39,003 nt of DNA, from the NCBI RefSeq assembly GCF_000787835.1, contig NZ_BBPP01000023.1, forward strand, positions 88,185 to 127,187, in the 5' to 3' direction. Every line of letters begins with the position of its first letter. The stretch's first letter is position 1. The position numbers were made by a program, and so were the translations under genes. Below, one piece after another: positions 16,962 through 24,506 of this stretch. The DNA is from Streptacidiphilus melanogenes (GTDB taxonomy: Bacteria; Actinomycetota; Actinomycetes; Streptomycetales; Streptomycetaceae). The notes under the pieces are model-generated. The model ran no database searches. It was given only the letters and a program-made list of their open reading frames with translations, and had not been told where the DNA came from.

Positions 16962-17281
16962 CTGACCTGACCCCCGCGTGCCCTCCGGGCGCTGATCTGA
17001 CCCCCGCTGCCCTCCTAGGCGCTGACCTGACCGTCTGCCTTCCGGGCCCGACTTGACCCCCGTGTGCCTTCCGGGCCCGACTTGACCCCCGTGTGCCTTC
17101 CGGGCCGGACCTGACCCCCGCGTGCCCCCGGGCCCGACTTGACCCCCGCGTGCCCCCGGGCCCGACTTGACCCCCGCGTGCCCCCGAGCCCGACCTGACC
17201 CCCGTGTGCCCATCCGGGGCGCCGACTTGACCCCCGTGTGCCTTCCGGGCCCGGCCCTGACCCCCGCGAGCCCTCCGGGCA
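16962..17281. repeat. Degenerate tandem repeat, about 11 units of 28-30 bp
   Basis: The unit is roughly CGACTTGACCCCCG followed by TGTGCCTTCCGGGC. Eleven successive copies vary by substitutions and 1-4 bp indels; the two units at about 17048-17105 are near identical. Copies differ along their whole length, and there is no constant-repeat/variable-spacer pattern, so it is a minisatellite rather than a CRISPR. Confidence 0.85.
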
Positions 17282-17292
17282 CCGCCTCGCCC

Positions 17293-17333
17293 GGTCAGGG
17301 TGCGGTGCGCGGGCGGTCAGGGTGCGGTGCGCG
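17293..17333 (+). repeat. Two 19-bp direct repeats (22-bp period) before the exporter start
   Basis: GGTCAGGGTGCGGTGCGCG occurs at 17293-17311 and again, identically, at 17315-17333. The 22 bp period is about two helical turns, and the second copy ends 20 bp before ATG 17354. It could be a regulator-binding array or simply the end of the adjacent repeat tract. Confidence 0.6.
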
Positions 17334-17353
17334 CTGCGCGGGACGGTCGGAGC

Positions 17354-18988
17354 ATGACTTCGTCAGGGAACCTCTCCGCGGCCCGCAAGTGGGCCACGCT
17401 CGCCATCTGCTGTGTCGCCTCCCTCGTCCTCGGGATCGACAACACCGTCGTCAACCTCGCCTTCCCGCACCTGGTGCGGGACATGGACCCGAGCAGCACC
17501 CAACTGCTCTGGATCGCCGACGCCTACGGCTTCGCCCTCGGCGGCCTGGTGATCGTGATGGGCAGCCTGGGCGACCGGTTCGGGCGCAAGCGGCTGCTGC
17601 TGCTCGGCGGAGCCGGCTTCGCCCTCGCGTCGGCGGTGACCGCCGAGGCGCCGAGCGCCAGCTGGCTGATCGCCGCGCGGGCGCTGCAGGGCGTCGCGGG
17701 GGCGACGCTGATGCCGTCGACGCTGTCGCTGGTGCGCAACGCCTTCACCGATCCGAAGGAGCGCTCGCTGGCGATGGGCATCTCCGGGGGCGTCGCCGCA
17801 GGCGGCTTCGCGCTGGGGCCGGTGGTCGGCGGGCCGCTGCTGGACCACTTCTGGTGGGGCTCGGTGTTCCTGATCAACGTGCCGGTCATGGCGCTGGTGC
17901 TGGTCGCGGGCTCGGTCCTGCTCGTCGAGTCGCGCAACCCGAACCCCGGTCCGATCGACTGGCGCAGCGTCCCGCTCTCCTGCCTCGGCGTCGTCGCCAC
18001 CGTCTACGCGCTGAAGACCGCCGCCCGTGACGGCGTGGACCGGCCCGACGTGTGGGTCTGCGCCGGGCTCGGCGTCGCGCTGCTGGTCGGCTTCGTGCTG
18101 CGGCAGCGCCGGGCCGCGCACCCGCTCGTCGACATCGCGCTGCTGCGCAGCCGCGGCTTCTCCGGGGCGATCGCCGCGAACACACTGAGCATCTTCGCGC
18201 TTGCCGCGCAGTCGCTCGCGGCCTCGCTGTACTTCCAGGACGTGCGCGGCTACTCCCCGATGGGCACCGGCTTCGCGCTGTTGCTCGGTCCGCTGGGCGC
18301 GATGGTGACCGGGCCGCTCTGCCCGGTCGCGGTGAAGGCGCTCGGGCGGGCCAGGGCCGTCGGCCTGGGGCTGGTGTTGATGGCGCTGTCCTGCTTCGGC
18401 TACCTGCTGGTGGGTGTGGCCTCCGACTACTGGGTGATGGGCGCGGTCATGTTCGTGTCCGGCCTCGGTATCGGACTGGTCTTCGGCATCGCGGGCGACA
18501 CCATGCTGGCCAGCGCGCCGAAGGAGCGGGTCGGCGCGGCCAGCGCGGTCGAGTCGACCGCGACGGAACTGGGCGGAGCGCTCGGCATCGCCTTGCTGGG
18601 CAGCCTGCTCACCGCCGTCTACCGGCACCAGTTGACGCCGCCTGCGGGCACCCCGGCGCAGGCCGTCGCGGCCGCGCACGAGTCCATCGGCGGCGCCGTC
18701 GCCGTGGCGCCGACGCTGCCGGCCCGGCTCGGCCACGCGCTCGACGCCGCCGCGCAGCAGGCCTTCGTGGACGGCTTCCACGGTGTCGTCGCCGCGGGCG
18801 GGGTGGCCCTGCTGCTCGGCGCCGGCCTGGTGGTCCGCCGCCTGCGCGGTGTCCCGGCCGTCATGGCGGACCAGGATGCGGAGCGTCAGGAGACCGGGAC
18901 GCGGCAGGCCGTGGGACGGCACGCGGCCCGCCGGGACGTGGGTCCGGACGCGGCGCAGCAGCCCGCCGCGCCCGCGCCGCTCGGGTGA
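17354..18988 (+). CDS. DHA2-family (14-helix) MFS drug/proton antiporter
   Basis: 544-aa membrane exporter of the EmrB/QacA type, using proton motive force to expel toxic or self-made compounds. Motif A is GSLGDRFGRKRLLL between helices 2 and 3. The family features LGIDNTVVNLAFPHLVRDM in helix 1 and ARALQGVAGATLMPSTLSLV in helix 4 are both clear. The hydrophobic profile suggests about 14 helices. The C-terminal 60 residues are a polar, Arg/Ala/Pro-rich tail. ATG 17354 is the natural start; the frame extends upstream into the direct repeats without a ribosome site. A 15 bp terminator stem follows. No TetR or MarR gene is adjacent, so any repressor acts in trans. Confidence 0.93.
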   Translation: MTSSGNLSAARKWATLAICCVASLVLGIDNTVVNLAFPHLVRDMDPSSTQLLWIADAYGFALGGLVIVMGSLGDRFGRKRLLLLGGAGFALASAVTAEAPSASWLIAARALQGVAGATLMPSTLSLVRNAFTDPKERSLAMGISGGVAAGGFALGPVVGGPLLDHFWWGSVFLINVPVMALVLVAGSVLLVESRNPNPGPIDWRSVPLSCLGVVATVYALKTAARDGVDRPDVWVCAGLGVALLVGFVLRQRRAAHPLVDIALLRSRGFSGAIAANTLSIFALAAQSLAASLYFQDVRGYSPMGTGFALLLGPLGAMVTGPLCPVAVKALGRARAVGLGLVLMALSCFGYLLVGVASDYWVMGAVMFVSGLGIGLVFGIAGDTMLASAPKERVGAASAVESTATELGGALGIALLGSLLTAVYRHQLTPPAGTPAQAVAAAHESIGGAVAVAPTLPARLGHALDAAAQQAFVDGFHGVVAAGGVALLLGAGLVVRRLRGVPAVMADQDAERQETGTRQAVGRHAARRDVGPDAAQQPAAPAPLG

Positions 18989-19018
18989 GGCGTCCGCGGC
19001 GGACCCCGCCGTTCGGTC

Positions 19019-19054
19019 GGGCCGGGTTCCCCCCGATCAGGGGGAGCCCGGCCC
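19019..19054 (+). terminator. Strong terminator hairpin after the DHA2 exporter
   Basis: GGGCCGGGTTCCCCC (19019-19033) pairs with GGGGGAGCCCGGCCC (19040-19054): a 15 bp stem with one G-T pair and a 6 nt loop, 30 bp past the stop. No U-tract. Confidence 0.75.
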
Positions 19055-19121
19055 GGACCCGTCCGGGCTCCCGCCGACTGTGCGCGAGCGGACAGGCGTG
19101 GCCAAACAGCCCGTGGAACGC

Positions 19122-19127
19122 TAGGGT
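19122..19127 (+). promoter_or_regulatory. -10 box for the polysaccharide operon (leaderless start)
   Basis: TAGGGT fits TANNNT and ends 8 nt before GTG 19136, with no ribosome site between. GTGGCC at 19098-19103 is a weak -35 with an 18 bp spacer. Confidence 0.45.
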
Positions 19128-19135
19128 CCAGGCTC

Positions 19136-19651
19136 GTGCAGACGGGTACGACCCCGGCCGGCGATACGGCCGAAACGGTGCCGACACCCCCCGAACGGCG
19201 GGTCCCGGAGCGTCCGGTCTTCGTCGACGCGAGCGGGCGCCGCCAGCGCCGGGTTCGCCGCGTCGGACGGATCCTCGTGGTTCCGGCGGTGGCCTACATC
19301 GGGCTGATGGTGAGCACCTTGCTCGGTGGACCGACCGTCGACAGCCCGTACCTGCCGCTGCCTGCGGGGCCGCACACCGCGCCGGGCCCGAGCGGTGGCC
19401 CGCACCCGGTCACCCGCGGCGGCGTCCACGGCCAGGGCGGAACGGGCGGTCAGAGCACCGGCACGGGCGGGACGGACGTGACCGGGGTGGTCCCCGCGCC
19501 CGGAGCCTCGGTCGGCGCGACGCCGACGGCGGGCGCGACCCACTCCGCCACGCAGCCTGCCGCAGGGGTTACGCACGGCCGCAGCACCCACACCGCGGTC
19601 CCGCCCGGGGCCTCGCACCACCCGACCAAGAAGGCCAGAGCGCAAGCCTGA
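19136..19651 (+). CDS. Small single-pass membrane protein coupled to the NodB-GT2 gene
   Basis: 171 aa. A basic cytoplasmic N-terminus (RRQRRVRRVGR, about 35-45) precedes one membrane helix (ILVVPAVAYIGLMVSTLLGG, about 46-65). An extracellular tail of about 105 residues follows, built of Pro, Gly, Ser, Thr and His with no predicted fold. Its stop overlaps the next start (ATGA at 19651), so it is translated together with the NodB-GT2 synthase and is probably its accessory subunit. Streptomycete mat-type exopolysaccharide loci also pair a small gene with a deacetylase-synthase fusion, but I cannot confirm orthology. No homology to PgaD is obvious. Confidence 0.8.
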   Translation: MQTGTTPAGDTAETVPTPPERRVPERPVFVDASGRRQRRVRRVGRILVVPAVAYIGLMVSTLLGGPTVDSPYLPLPAGPHTAPGPSGGPHPVTRGGVHGQGGTGGQSTGTGGTDVTGVVPAPGASVGATPTAGATHSATQPAAGVTHGRSTHTAVPPGASHHPTKKARAQA

Positions 19652-22155
19652 TGAGCCATCACTCCTCCTCGTCCCGCCCCGCGGCGCGTCACGGCAGCAA
19701 AGGCCGTGGTGGCAGGAGCCGTGGTGGCAGGAGCCGTGGCGACAACGTCCGTGGCGACAAGGGCCGTGGCGACAGGGGCCGTCACGGCGGCCGTCGCGGG
19801 ACGGTCCGCCAGGTTCCGCTGCGCACGCACTGGCTGCTGCTCGGGACCATGGTGGTGACGCTGACCCTGGCGCTGCTGATCGAGGGTTACACCCAGCACA
19901 TGTTCGGCAGCACCCCGGACGGCGCGGGCCTGGCCCAGGGCCCGTCGGGGCAGGTGCCGGCCTCGGTCGCCGACGGTGGTCCGGTGGTCTCCCCGCAGGG
20001 CGGCGCGGGCGGAGCGCCGCGCACCGCGCGGCCGCGCCCCGGCACGATCGCGCTGACCTTCGACGACGGCCCGGACCCGAAGTGGACCCCGCAGATCCTG
20101 GCGGTGCTGCGCAGGCACCACGTGCACGCGACCTTCTTCGAGATCGGCGAGAACGTCGCCGAGAACCCGGACCTCGCCCGCCAGGTCCTCGCCGACGGCG
20201 ACGAGATCGGGGTGCACACCTTCACTCACCCCAACCTCGGCCTGATCCCGGCCTGGCAGCGCACGCTGCAACTGCGCGAGGCGCAGCTGGCCCTCGCGGG
20301 CGCCACCGGCGAGACGACGACGCTGCTGCGTCCGCCGTACTCGGCCGGCAACGACTCCGTCGACGACGCCGACTGGGCGGCAATCCAGCAGGCGGGCCGC
20401 GAAGGCTACCTGACGGTGCTGACCACGAAGGACACCGAGGACTGGCAGCGTCCTGGGGTCGCGAGGATCGTCCACGACGGCACGATCGCGGGGACGACGC
20501 CCGGCGTGCCCGTCGACCCGAGGAAGCCCCCGGCCGGGCAGGTGGTGCTGATGCACGACGCCGGCGGCGACCGCTCGCAGTCCGTGGCCGCGCTGGACCG
20601 GTTGCTGACGCAGTACCAGGCGGAGGGCCTGACCGTGGGCACCGTCAGTGCGACGACGGGCCTGGCCGCGCCGATGGCCAAGGCGTCGGCGGTCGACCAC
20701 TGGCTGGGCCTGTCGCTGATCTGGGCGCTGCTGCTGAGCCACTGGCTGCTGACGGCTCTCGGCTGGTTCATGGTCGCGGCGGGGGTCCTCAGCGTCCTGC
20801 GCGCGATCGTCTCCGTCGTGGCGGCGCGGCGTCACAAGAGGTGGACTCAGTACGCCTGGGGCGATCCGGTCACCGAGCCGGCCACCGTCGTGGTGCCCGC
20901 CTACAACGAGAGCGCGGGCATCGAGGCGGCCGTCCGCTCGCTGGTCGCGCAGGACCACCCGGTGGAGATCCTGGTCGTGGACGACGGCTCCACCGACGGC
21001 ACCGCCGACATCGCCGAGTCGCTGGGCCTGCCGGGTGTGCGGGTGATCCGCAAGGAGAACGGCGGCAAGCCGTCCGCGCTGAACACCGGCATCTCCCAGG
21101 CCTCCTTCGACCTGCTGGTGATGGTCGACGGCGACACCGTCTTCGAGCCGGACACCGTGCGGCACCTGGTCCAGCCCTTCGCCGACACCCGTGTGGGCGC
21201 GGTGTCCGGCAACGCCAAGGTGGTCAACCGGGGCGGGCTGCTGGGCTGCTGGCAGCACATCGAGTACGTGGTCGGGTTCAACCTGGACCGCCGCCTGTTC
21301 GATCTGGCCGAGTGCATGCCGACCGTCCCCGGCGCGGTCGGCGCGTTCCGCCGCGGGGCGTTGGAGCGCGTCGGCGGCCTCTCGGAGCAGACGCTGGCGG
21401 AGGACACCGACCTCACCATGGCGCTCTGCCGGGACGGCTGGCGCGTGGTCTACGAGCAGGACGCGGTGGCCTGGACGGAGGCCCCGGCCTCCCTGGGCGC
21501 CCTGTGGCGGCAGCGCTACCGCTGGTGCTACGGGACCATGCAGGCGATGTGGAAGCACCGCGGCGCGGTCTTCCAGCGCGGAGCCGCGGGCAAGCTGGGC
21601 CGTCGCGGCCTCGGCTACCTGCTGCTCTTCCAGGTGCTGCTGCCGCTGCTGGCGCCGGTGGTGGACATCTTCGCCCTGTACGGGCTGGTCTTCCTCGACC
21701 CGTGGCACGTGCTCGGGCTCTGGTCCGCCTTCCTGCTGCTGCAACTGCTGCTGGGCCTGTACGCGTTCCGGTTGGACGGGGAGCGGCTGGGGCCGCTGTG
21801 GAGCCTGCCGCTCCAGCAGTTCGTCTACCGGCAGTTGATGTACCTGGTGGTGATCCAGTCCGTGGTCACGGCGGTGGCCGGGGCACGGCTGCGCTGGCAG
21901 CGCATGGAACGCTACGGCTCACTGCGGGCTCCGACGGGCCTCGGAGCGCCTGTCGCGGGCGTCGCCCACCCGGTGCCGGGCGGGCAGCTGACCAACATCC
22001 CGATCGCGGTTCCGGCTCCTGCCGAGCCGCCGCTGGCCGACGCCTGGCTGGCCGAGGCGGCGGGCGCGGACCGCTCGGAGTTCGCCTACGAGCGCCCCAA
22101 CTACCCCTACACGGAGTACGACTACCGCGACCAGGTGGGGCATTCCGACTCCTGA
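19651..22155 (+). CDS. Bifunctional polysaccharide deacetylase (NodB)-family 2 glycosyltransferase
   Basis: 834-aa membrane protein. Residues 15-50 are a basic repeat of xRGxx pentapeptides. A helix (about 60-80) then leads to an extracellular NodB/CE4 domain with metal motif TFDDGPDP (Asp138/Asp139), HTFTHPN, RPPYSAGN and LMHDAGG. A second helix pair (about 350-390) returns to the cytoplasm for a processive GT2 domain: VPAYNES at about 415, VVDDGSTDG, MVDGDT, AEDTDLT and QRYRW at 621-625. Several C-terminal helices and a Tyr/Pro-rich tail complete it. This combines PgaB-like de-N-acetylation and PgaC-like synthesis in one chain, as in MatB, which makes a poly-N-acetylglucosamine-like polymer causing mycelial aggregation. 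The product here is inferred. The start overlaps the previous stop. Confidence 0.92.
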   Translation: MSHHSSSSRPAARHGSKGRGGRSRGGRSRGDNVRGDKGRGDRGRHGGRRGTVRQVPLRTHWLLLGTMVVTLTLALLIEGYTQHMFGSTPDGAGLAQGPSGQVPASVADGGPVVSPQGGAGGAPRTARPRPGTIALTFDDGPDPKWTPQILAVLRRHHVHATFFEIGENVAENPDLARQVLADGDEIGVHTFTHPNLGLIPAWQRTLQLREAQLALAGATGETTTLLRPPYSAGNDSVDDADWAAIQQAGREGYLTVLTTKDTEDWQRPGVARIVHDGTIAGTTPGVPVDPRKPPAGQVVLMHDAGGDRSQSVAALDRLLTQYQAEGLTVGTVSATTGLAAPMAKASAVDHWLGLSLIWALLLSHWLLTALGWFMVAAGVLSVLRAIVSVVAARRHKRWTQYAWGDPVTEPATVVVPAYNESAGIEAAVRSLVAQDHPVEILVVDDGSTDGTADIAESLGLPGVRVIRKENGGKPSALNTGISQASFDLLVMVDGDTVFEPDTVRHLVQPFADTRVGAVSGNAKVVNRGGLLGCWQHIEYVVGFNLDRRLFDLAECMPTVPGAVGAFRRGALERVGGLSEQTLAEDTDLTMALCRDGWRVVYEQDAVAWTEAPASLGALWRQRYRWCYGTMQAMWKHRGAVFQRGAAGKLGRRGLGYLLLFQVLLPLLAPVVDIFALYGLVFLDPWHVLGLWSAFLLLQLLLGLYAFRLDGERLGPLWSLPLQQFVYRQLMYLVVIQSVVTAVAGARLRWQRMERYGSLRAPTGLGAPVAGVAHPVPGGQLTNIPIAVPAPAEPPLADAWLAEAAGADRSEFAYERPNYPYTEYDYRDQVGHSDS
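19702..19791 (+). repeat. Six tandem 15-bp repeats encoding xRGxx pentapeptides
   Basis: Six in-frame 15 bp units related to AGCCGTGGTGGCAGG encode a basic segment of GRGGR, SRGGR, SRGDN, VRGDK, GRGDR and GRHGG. It lies in the cytoplasmic N-terminal tail before the first helix of the NodB-GT2 protein. Copy number is likely to vary between strains. Confidence 0.8.
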
Positions 22156-22173
22156 AACGCATGAGCATTCGCT

Positions 22174-22190
22174 TGCATGCATAGCTATGC
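22174..22190 (+). promoter_or_regulatory. Overlapping palindromes, candidate ArgR (ARG) box
   Basis: TGCATGCA (22174-22181) overlaps the perfect 12 bp palindrome GCATAGCTATGC (22179-22190) in an AT-rich pocket directly upstream of the argJ-like gene and across its -10 box. Streptomycete ARG boxes are TGCAT/ATGCA-type palindromes, and the downstream gene is an arginine-pathway enzyme. The assignment is inference. Confidence 0.45.
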
Positions 22191-22191
22191 T
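22186..22191 (+). promoter_or_regulatory. -10 box for leaderless argJ-like transcript
   Basis: TATGCT fits TANNNT, ends 7 nt before ATG 22199 and overlaps the palindrome at 22179-22190. This argues against the alternative ATG at 22187, which lies inside the box. Confidence 0.45.
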
Positions 22192-22198
22192 TCACGCC

Positions 22199-23362
22199 AT
22201 GACGAATCCGCCTGCCCTGCTGCCCCTGGGTTTCCGCTCCTACACCGCCAACATGGGCCTCAAGGACACCGCGCACGACTTCGCGCTGGTGGTCTCCGAG
22301 GTTCCTGCGGTCTCCGCGGCCGTCTTCACCCGGTCCCGCTTCGCCGGGCCGAGCGTCGTACTGAGCCGCGCCGACTCGGCCGCACAGGCGAGCCGCGGCA
22401 TGGTCGTGGTCTCCCGCAACGCCAACGTGGCCACGGGCAGGGTCGGCGCCGCCAACGCGGAGGAGGTGCGCCGCCTGGCCGCGGCTGCTGCGGGGGTGAA
22501 GCCGGAGGAGCTGGTCATCGGCTCGACCGGCGTCATCGGCCGCCCGTACCCCATGGACTCCCTCCGCGCCGGCATCGCGGCCATCCCCTCCCCGCTCCCA
22601 CCCGCCGACTTCGAGGCCGCGGCCGCGGCCATCATGACCACCGACACCCGCAGCAAGTGCGTCCGGCTGCGCTGCGGCGACGCCGTCGTGGTCGGCATCG
22701 CCAAGGGCGTCGGCATGATCGAGCCGAACATGGCGACGCTGTTGACCTTCTTCTTCACCGATGCCGAGCTCGACGCCGCGACCCTGGACGCGATCTTCCG
22801 TCGCGTCGTGGACCGGACCTTCAACGCCCTCAGCATCGACACCGACACCTCCACCAGCGACTCCGCCGCCGTCTTCGCCAACGGCCTCGCCGGGCCCGTC
22901 GACGAGTCCGAGTTCGAGCGGGTCCTGCACCAGGCCGCGCTCACCCTCGTCCGCGACATCGCCTCCGACGGCGAGGGTGCCGCCAAGCTCGTCGAGGTCC
23001 AGGTCACCGGCGCCCGCGACGACGCCCAGGCCAAGCGCGTCGGCAAGGCCGTCGTCAACTCCCCGCTGGTCAAGACGTCCGTCCACGGCGCCGACCCCAA
23101 CTGGGGCCGCGTCGCCATGGCCGTCGGCAAGCTCCACGACGAACACGACATCCACCCCGGCCGAGTGACCATCCAATACGGAGACCTGCCGATGTTCCCC
23201 GACGAGCCGGACGACGCCCGGCTGGCCCGCGCGGCGGCGTACCTCGGCGGCGACGAGATCCTCATCCGCGTCGACCTCGGCATCGCCGCGGGCGCCTTCA
23301 CCGTCTACGGATGCGATCTGACGGAGGCGTACGTGGAACTCAACTCCGGTTACACGACCTGA
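22199..23362 (+). CDS. argJ: Ornithine/glutamate N-acetyltransferase (ArgJ/OAT family)
   Basis: 387 aa, normal for the family. ArgJ moves the acetyl group from N-acetylornithine to glutamate (EC 2.3.1.35), recycling acetyl in arginine synthesis. The self-cleavage motif is intact: KGVGMIEPNMATLL, with nucleophile Thr180 expected to become the N-terminus of the beta chain. Other family segments are GSTGVIGRPYPMD, DTSTSDSAAVFANG, SPLVKTSVHGADPNWGR and the C-terminal AYVELNSGYTT. No argC, argB, argD or argR lies nearby, so this is a stand-alone copy. It may be a second OAT like Oat2 of S. clavuligerus, which acts outside the arginine operon. ATG 22199 has no ribosome site but a good -10 box 7 nt upstream. 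Confidence 0.9.
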   Translation: MTNPPALLPLGFRSYTANMGLKDTAHDFALVVSEVPAVSAAVFTRSRFAGPSVVLSRADSAAQASRGMVVVSRNANVATGRVGAANAEEVRRLAAAAAGVKPEELVIGSTGVIGRPYPMDSLRAGIAAIPSPLPPADFEAAAAAIMTTDTRSKCVRLRCGDAVVVGIAKGVGMIEPNMATLLTFFFTDAELDAATLDAIFRRVVDRTFNALSIDTDTSTSDSAAVFANGLAGPVDESEFERVLHQAALTLVRDIASDGEGAAKLVEVQVTGARDDAQAKRVGKAVVNSPLVKTSVHGADPNWGRVAMAVGKLHDEHDIHPGRVTIQYGDLPMFPDEPDDARLARAAAYLGGDEILIRVDLGIAAGAFTVYGCDLTEAYVELNSGYTT

Positions 23363-23581
23363 GAGCGACCGTGCTGACCTGCGGAATCGGCTCGACAGCC
23401 TGGCCCGGACGTGAGGTGGGTGGCCACCTGCGGGGGTGGGGTCGTGGGCGGCCAGAACGCGCACGCCATGGAGGACGGCCTCTTCCTCCGCGCCGCCGGG
23501 GAGGGCCTGGGTCCGGACCGGAAGGGGGCCAGGACGCCGTGGTCGGGCGGCTCTCGGCCCTACCTGACCGCCTTGTCGGCA

Positions 23582-23587
23582 TAAGGT
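23582..23587 (+). promoter_or_regulatory. -10 box for leaderless LLM oxidoreductase transcript
   Basis: TAAGGT fits TANNNT and ends 7 nt before ATG 23595. The 232 bp gap since the argJ stop shows no other gene or convincing terminator. Confidence 0.45.
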
Positions 23588-23594
23588 CGGGGGT

Positions 23595-24482
23595 ATGCGT
23601 CTGAGCACGGTGATCCTCCCCATCCACCGGTGGAGCGAGGGACAGAAGATCTGGCAGCGAGCCGAGGAACTCGGTTTCCACGCCGCGTACACCTACGACC
23701 ACCTCACCTGGCGGTCCTTCCAGAACGACCCCTGGTTCGGCGCCGTGCCGACCCTGACCGCCGCGGCCTGCGCGACCGAGCGGCTGCGGCTCGGCACGCT
23801 CGTCACCTCGCCGAACTTCCGGCACCCGGTGACGCTCGCCAAGGAGCTGATGACGCTCGACGACGTCTCCGGTGGCCGGATCACCGTCGGCATCGGGGTC
23901 GGCGGCACCGGCTTCGACGCCACCGCGTTCGGCCAGGAGCCGTGGACGCCCAGGGAGCGGGCGGACCGGTTCGACGAGTTCCTGCCGCTGCTCGACCGGC
24001 TGCTCACGCAGCAGGAGACCACCGTCGAGGGCCGCTTCTACTCGGCGATCGAGGCCCGGAACATCCCCGGCTGCGTGCAGCAGCCGCGGGTGCCGTTCTA
24101 CGTCGCGGCCACCGGCCCGCGCGGCCTGAAGCTGGCCGCGAAGTACGGGCAGGGCTGGGTCACCTACGGCGACCCGCGTGGTCCCGGCGACGTGCCCGTC
24201 GAACAGGCGCCGGCCGTCATCGAGGCGCAGCTCGGCAAGCTCCGTGCGGCCTGCGAGGCCGAGGGGCGCGACTTCGGCGGCATCCAGAAGATGCTGCTCC
24301 AGGGCTCCACCGCGGAGAAGCCCCTCTCCTCGCTGGACGCCTTCGTCGACTGGGCCGGCACCTACCGTGACCTCGGCATCGACGAGCTGGTCATCCACTG
24401 GCCCGTCCCGGACTCGATCTTCGAGAACGACCTCGCCGTCTTCGAGCAGATCGCGACCGAGGGCCTGGCCCAGCTCGGCTAG
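23595..24482 (+). CDS. LLM-class F420-dependent oxidoreductase
   Basis: 295 aa of the luciferase-like monooxygenase TIM-barrel superfamily, actinobacterial F420-dependent branch. Visible features are AEELGFHAAYTYDHL near the N-terminus, ATERLRLGTLVTSPNFRHPV and a complete cofactor/active-site strand (SGGRITVGIGVGGTGFDATAFG). These are followed by REREDRFDEFLPLLDRLL-type helices and VPFYVAATGPRGLKLAAKYGQGWVTYG. Such enzymes use reduced F420 (or FMN) to reduce or oxidise small organic substrates; the substrate is not evident. No F420 biosynthesis gene is near. It is followed after 24 bp by the kinase gene, but both appear to have their own leaderless promoters. Confidence 0.9.
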   Translation: MRLSTVILPIHRWSEGQKIWQRAEELGFHAAYTYDHLTWRSFQNDPWFGAVPTLTAAACATERLRLGTLVTSPNFRHPVTLAKELMTLDDVSGGRITVGIGVGGTGFDATAFGQEPWTPRERADRFDEFLPLLDRLLTQQETTVEGRFYSAIEARNIPGCVQQPRVPFYVAATGPRGLKLAAKYGQGWVTYGDPRGPGDVPVEQAPAVIEAQLGKLRAACEAEGRDFGGIQKMLLQGSTAEKPLSSLDAFVDWAGTYRDLGIDELVIHWPVPDSIFENDLAVFEQIATEGLAQLG

Positions 24483-24494
24483 CCCGCCCCTCGT

Positions 24495-24500
24495 TACCGT
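24495..24500 (+). promoter_or_regulatory. -10 box for leaderless kinase transcript
   Basis: TACCGT fits TANNNT and ends 6 nt before GTG 24507. No ribosome site is present in the 24 bp gap. Confidence 0.4.
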
Positions 24501-24506
24501 GTCCCC

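Larger units (their letters stand above)
16763..17353 (+). other. Non-coding, repeat-rich gap between the AfsR-like gene and the DHA2 exporter
   Basis: 591 bp without a convincing gene. 16763-16961 is GC-rich sequence with a strong hairpin at 16843-16857. 16962-17281 is a degenerate minisatellite. 17293-17333 has two 19 bp direct repeats just upstream of the exporter. Open frames across the repeats exist only because stop codons are rare, and the unit length is not a multiple of three. Confidence 0.65.

Noticed and set aside
16962-17281. CRISPR-like array
   Set aside because: Units follow head to tail with no constant-repeat/variable-spacer pattern, vary along their full length, and no cas gene is present.
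16356-17282. 308-codon minus-strand frame across the repeats
   Set aside because: It is the translated complement of the minisatellite plus the antisense of the AfsR-like gene, and has no ribosome site.
13307-18988. Secondary-metabolite gene cluster around the SARP and exporter
   Set aside because: No polyketide, peptide, terpene or tailoring biosynthetic gene is present. SARP-like and DHA2 genes also occur outside clusters.
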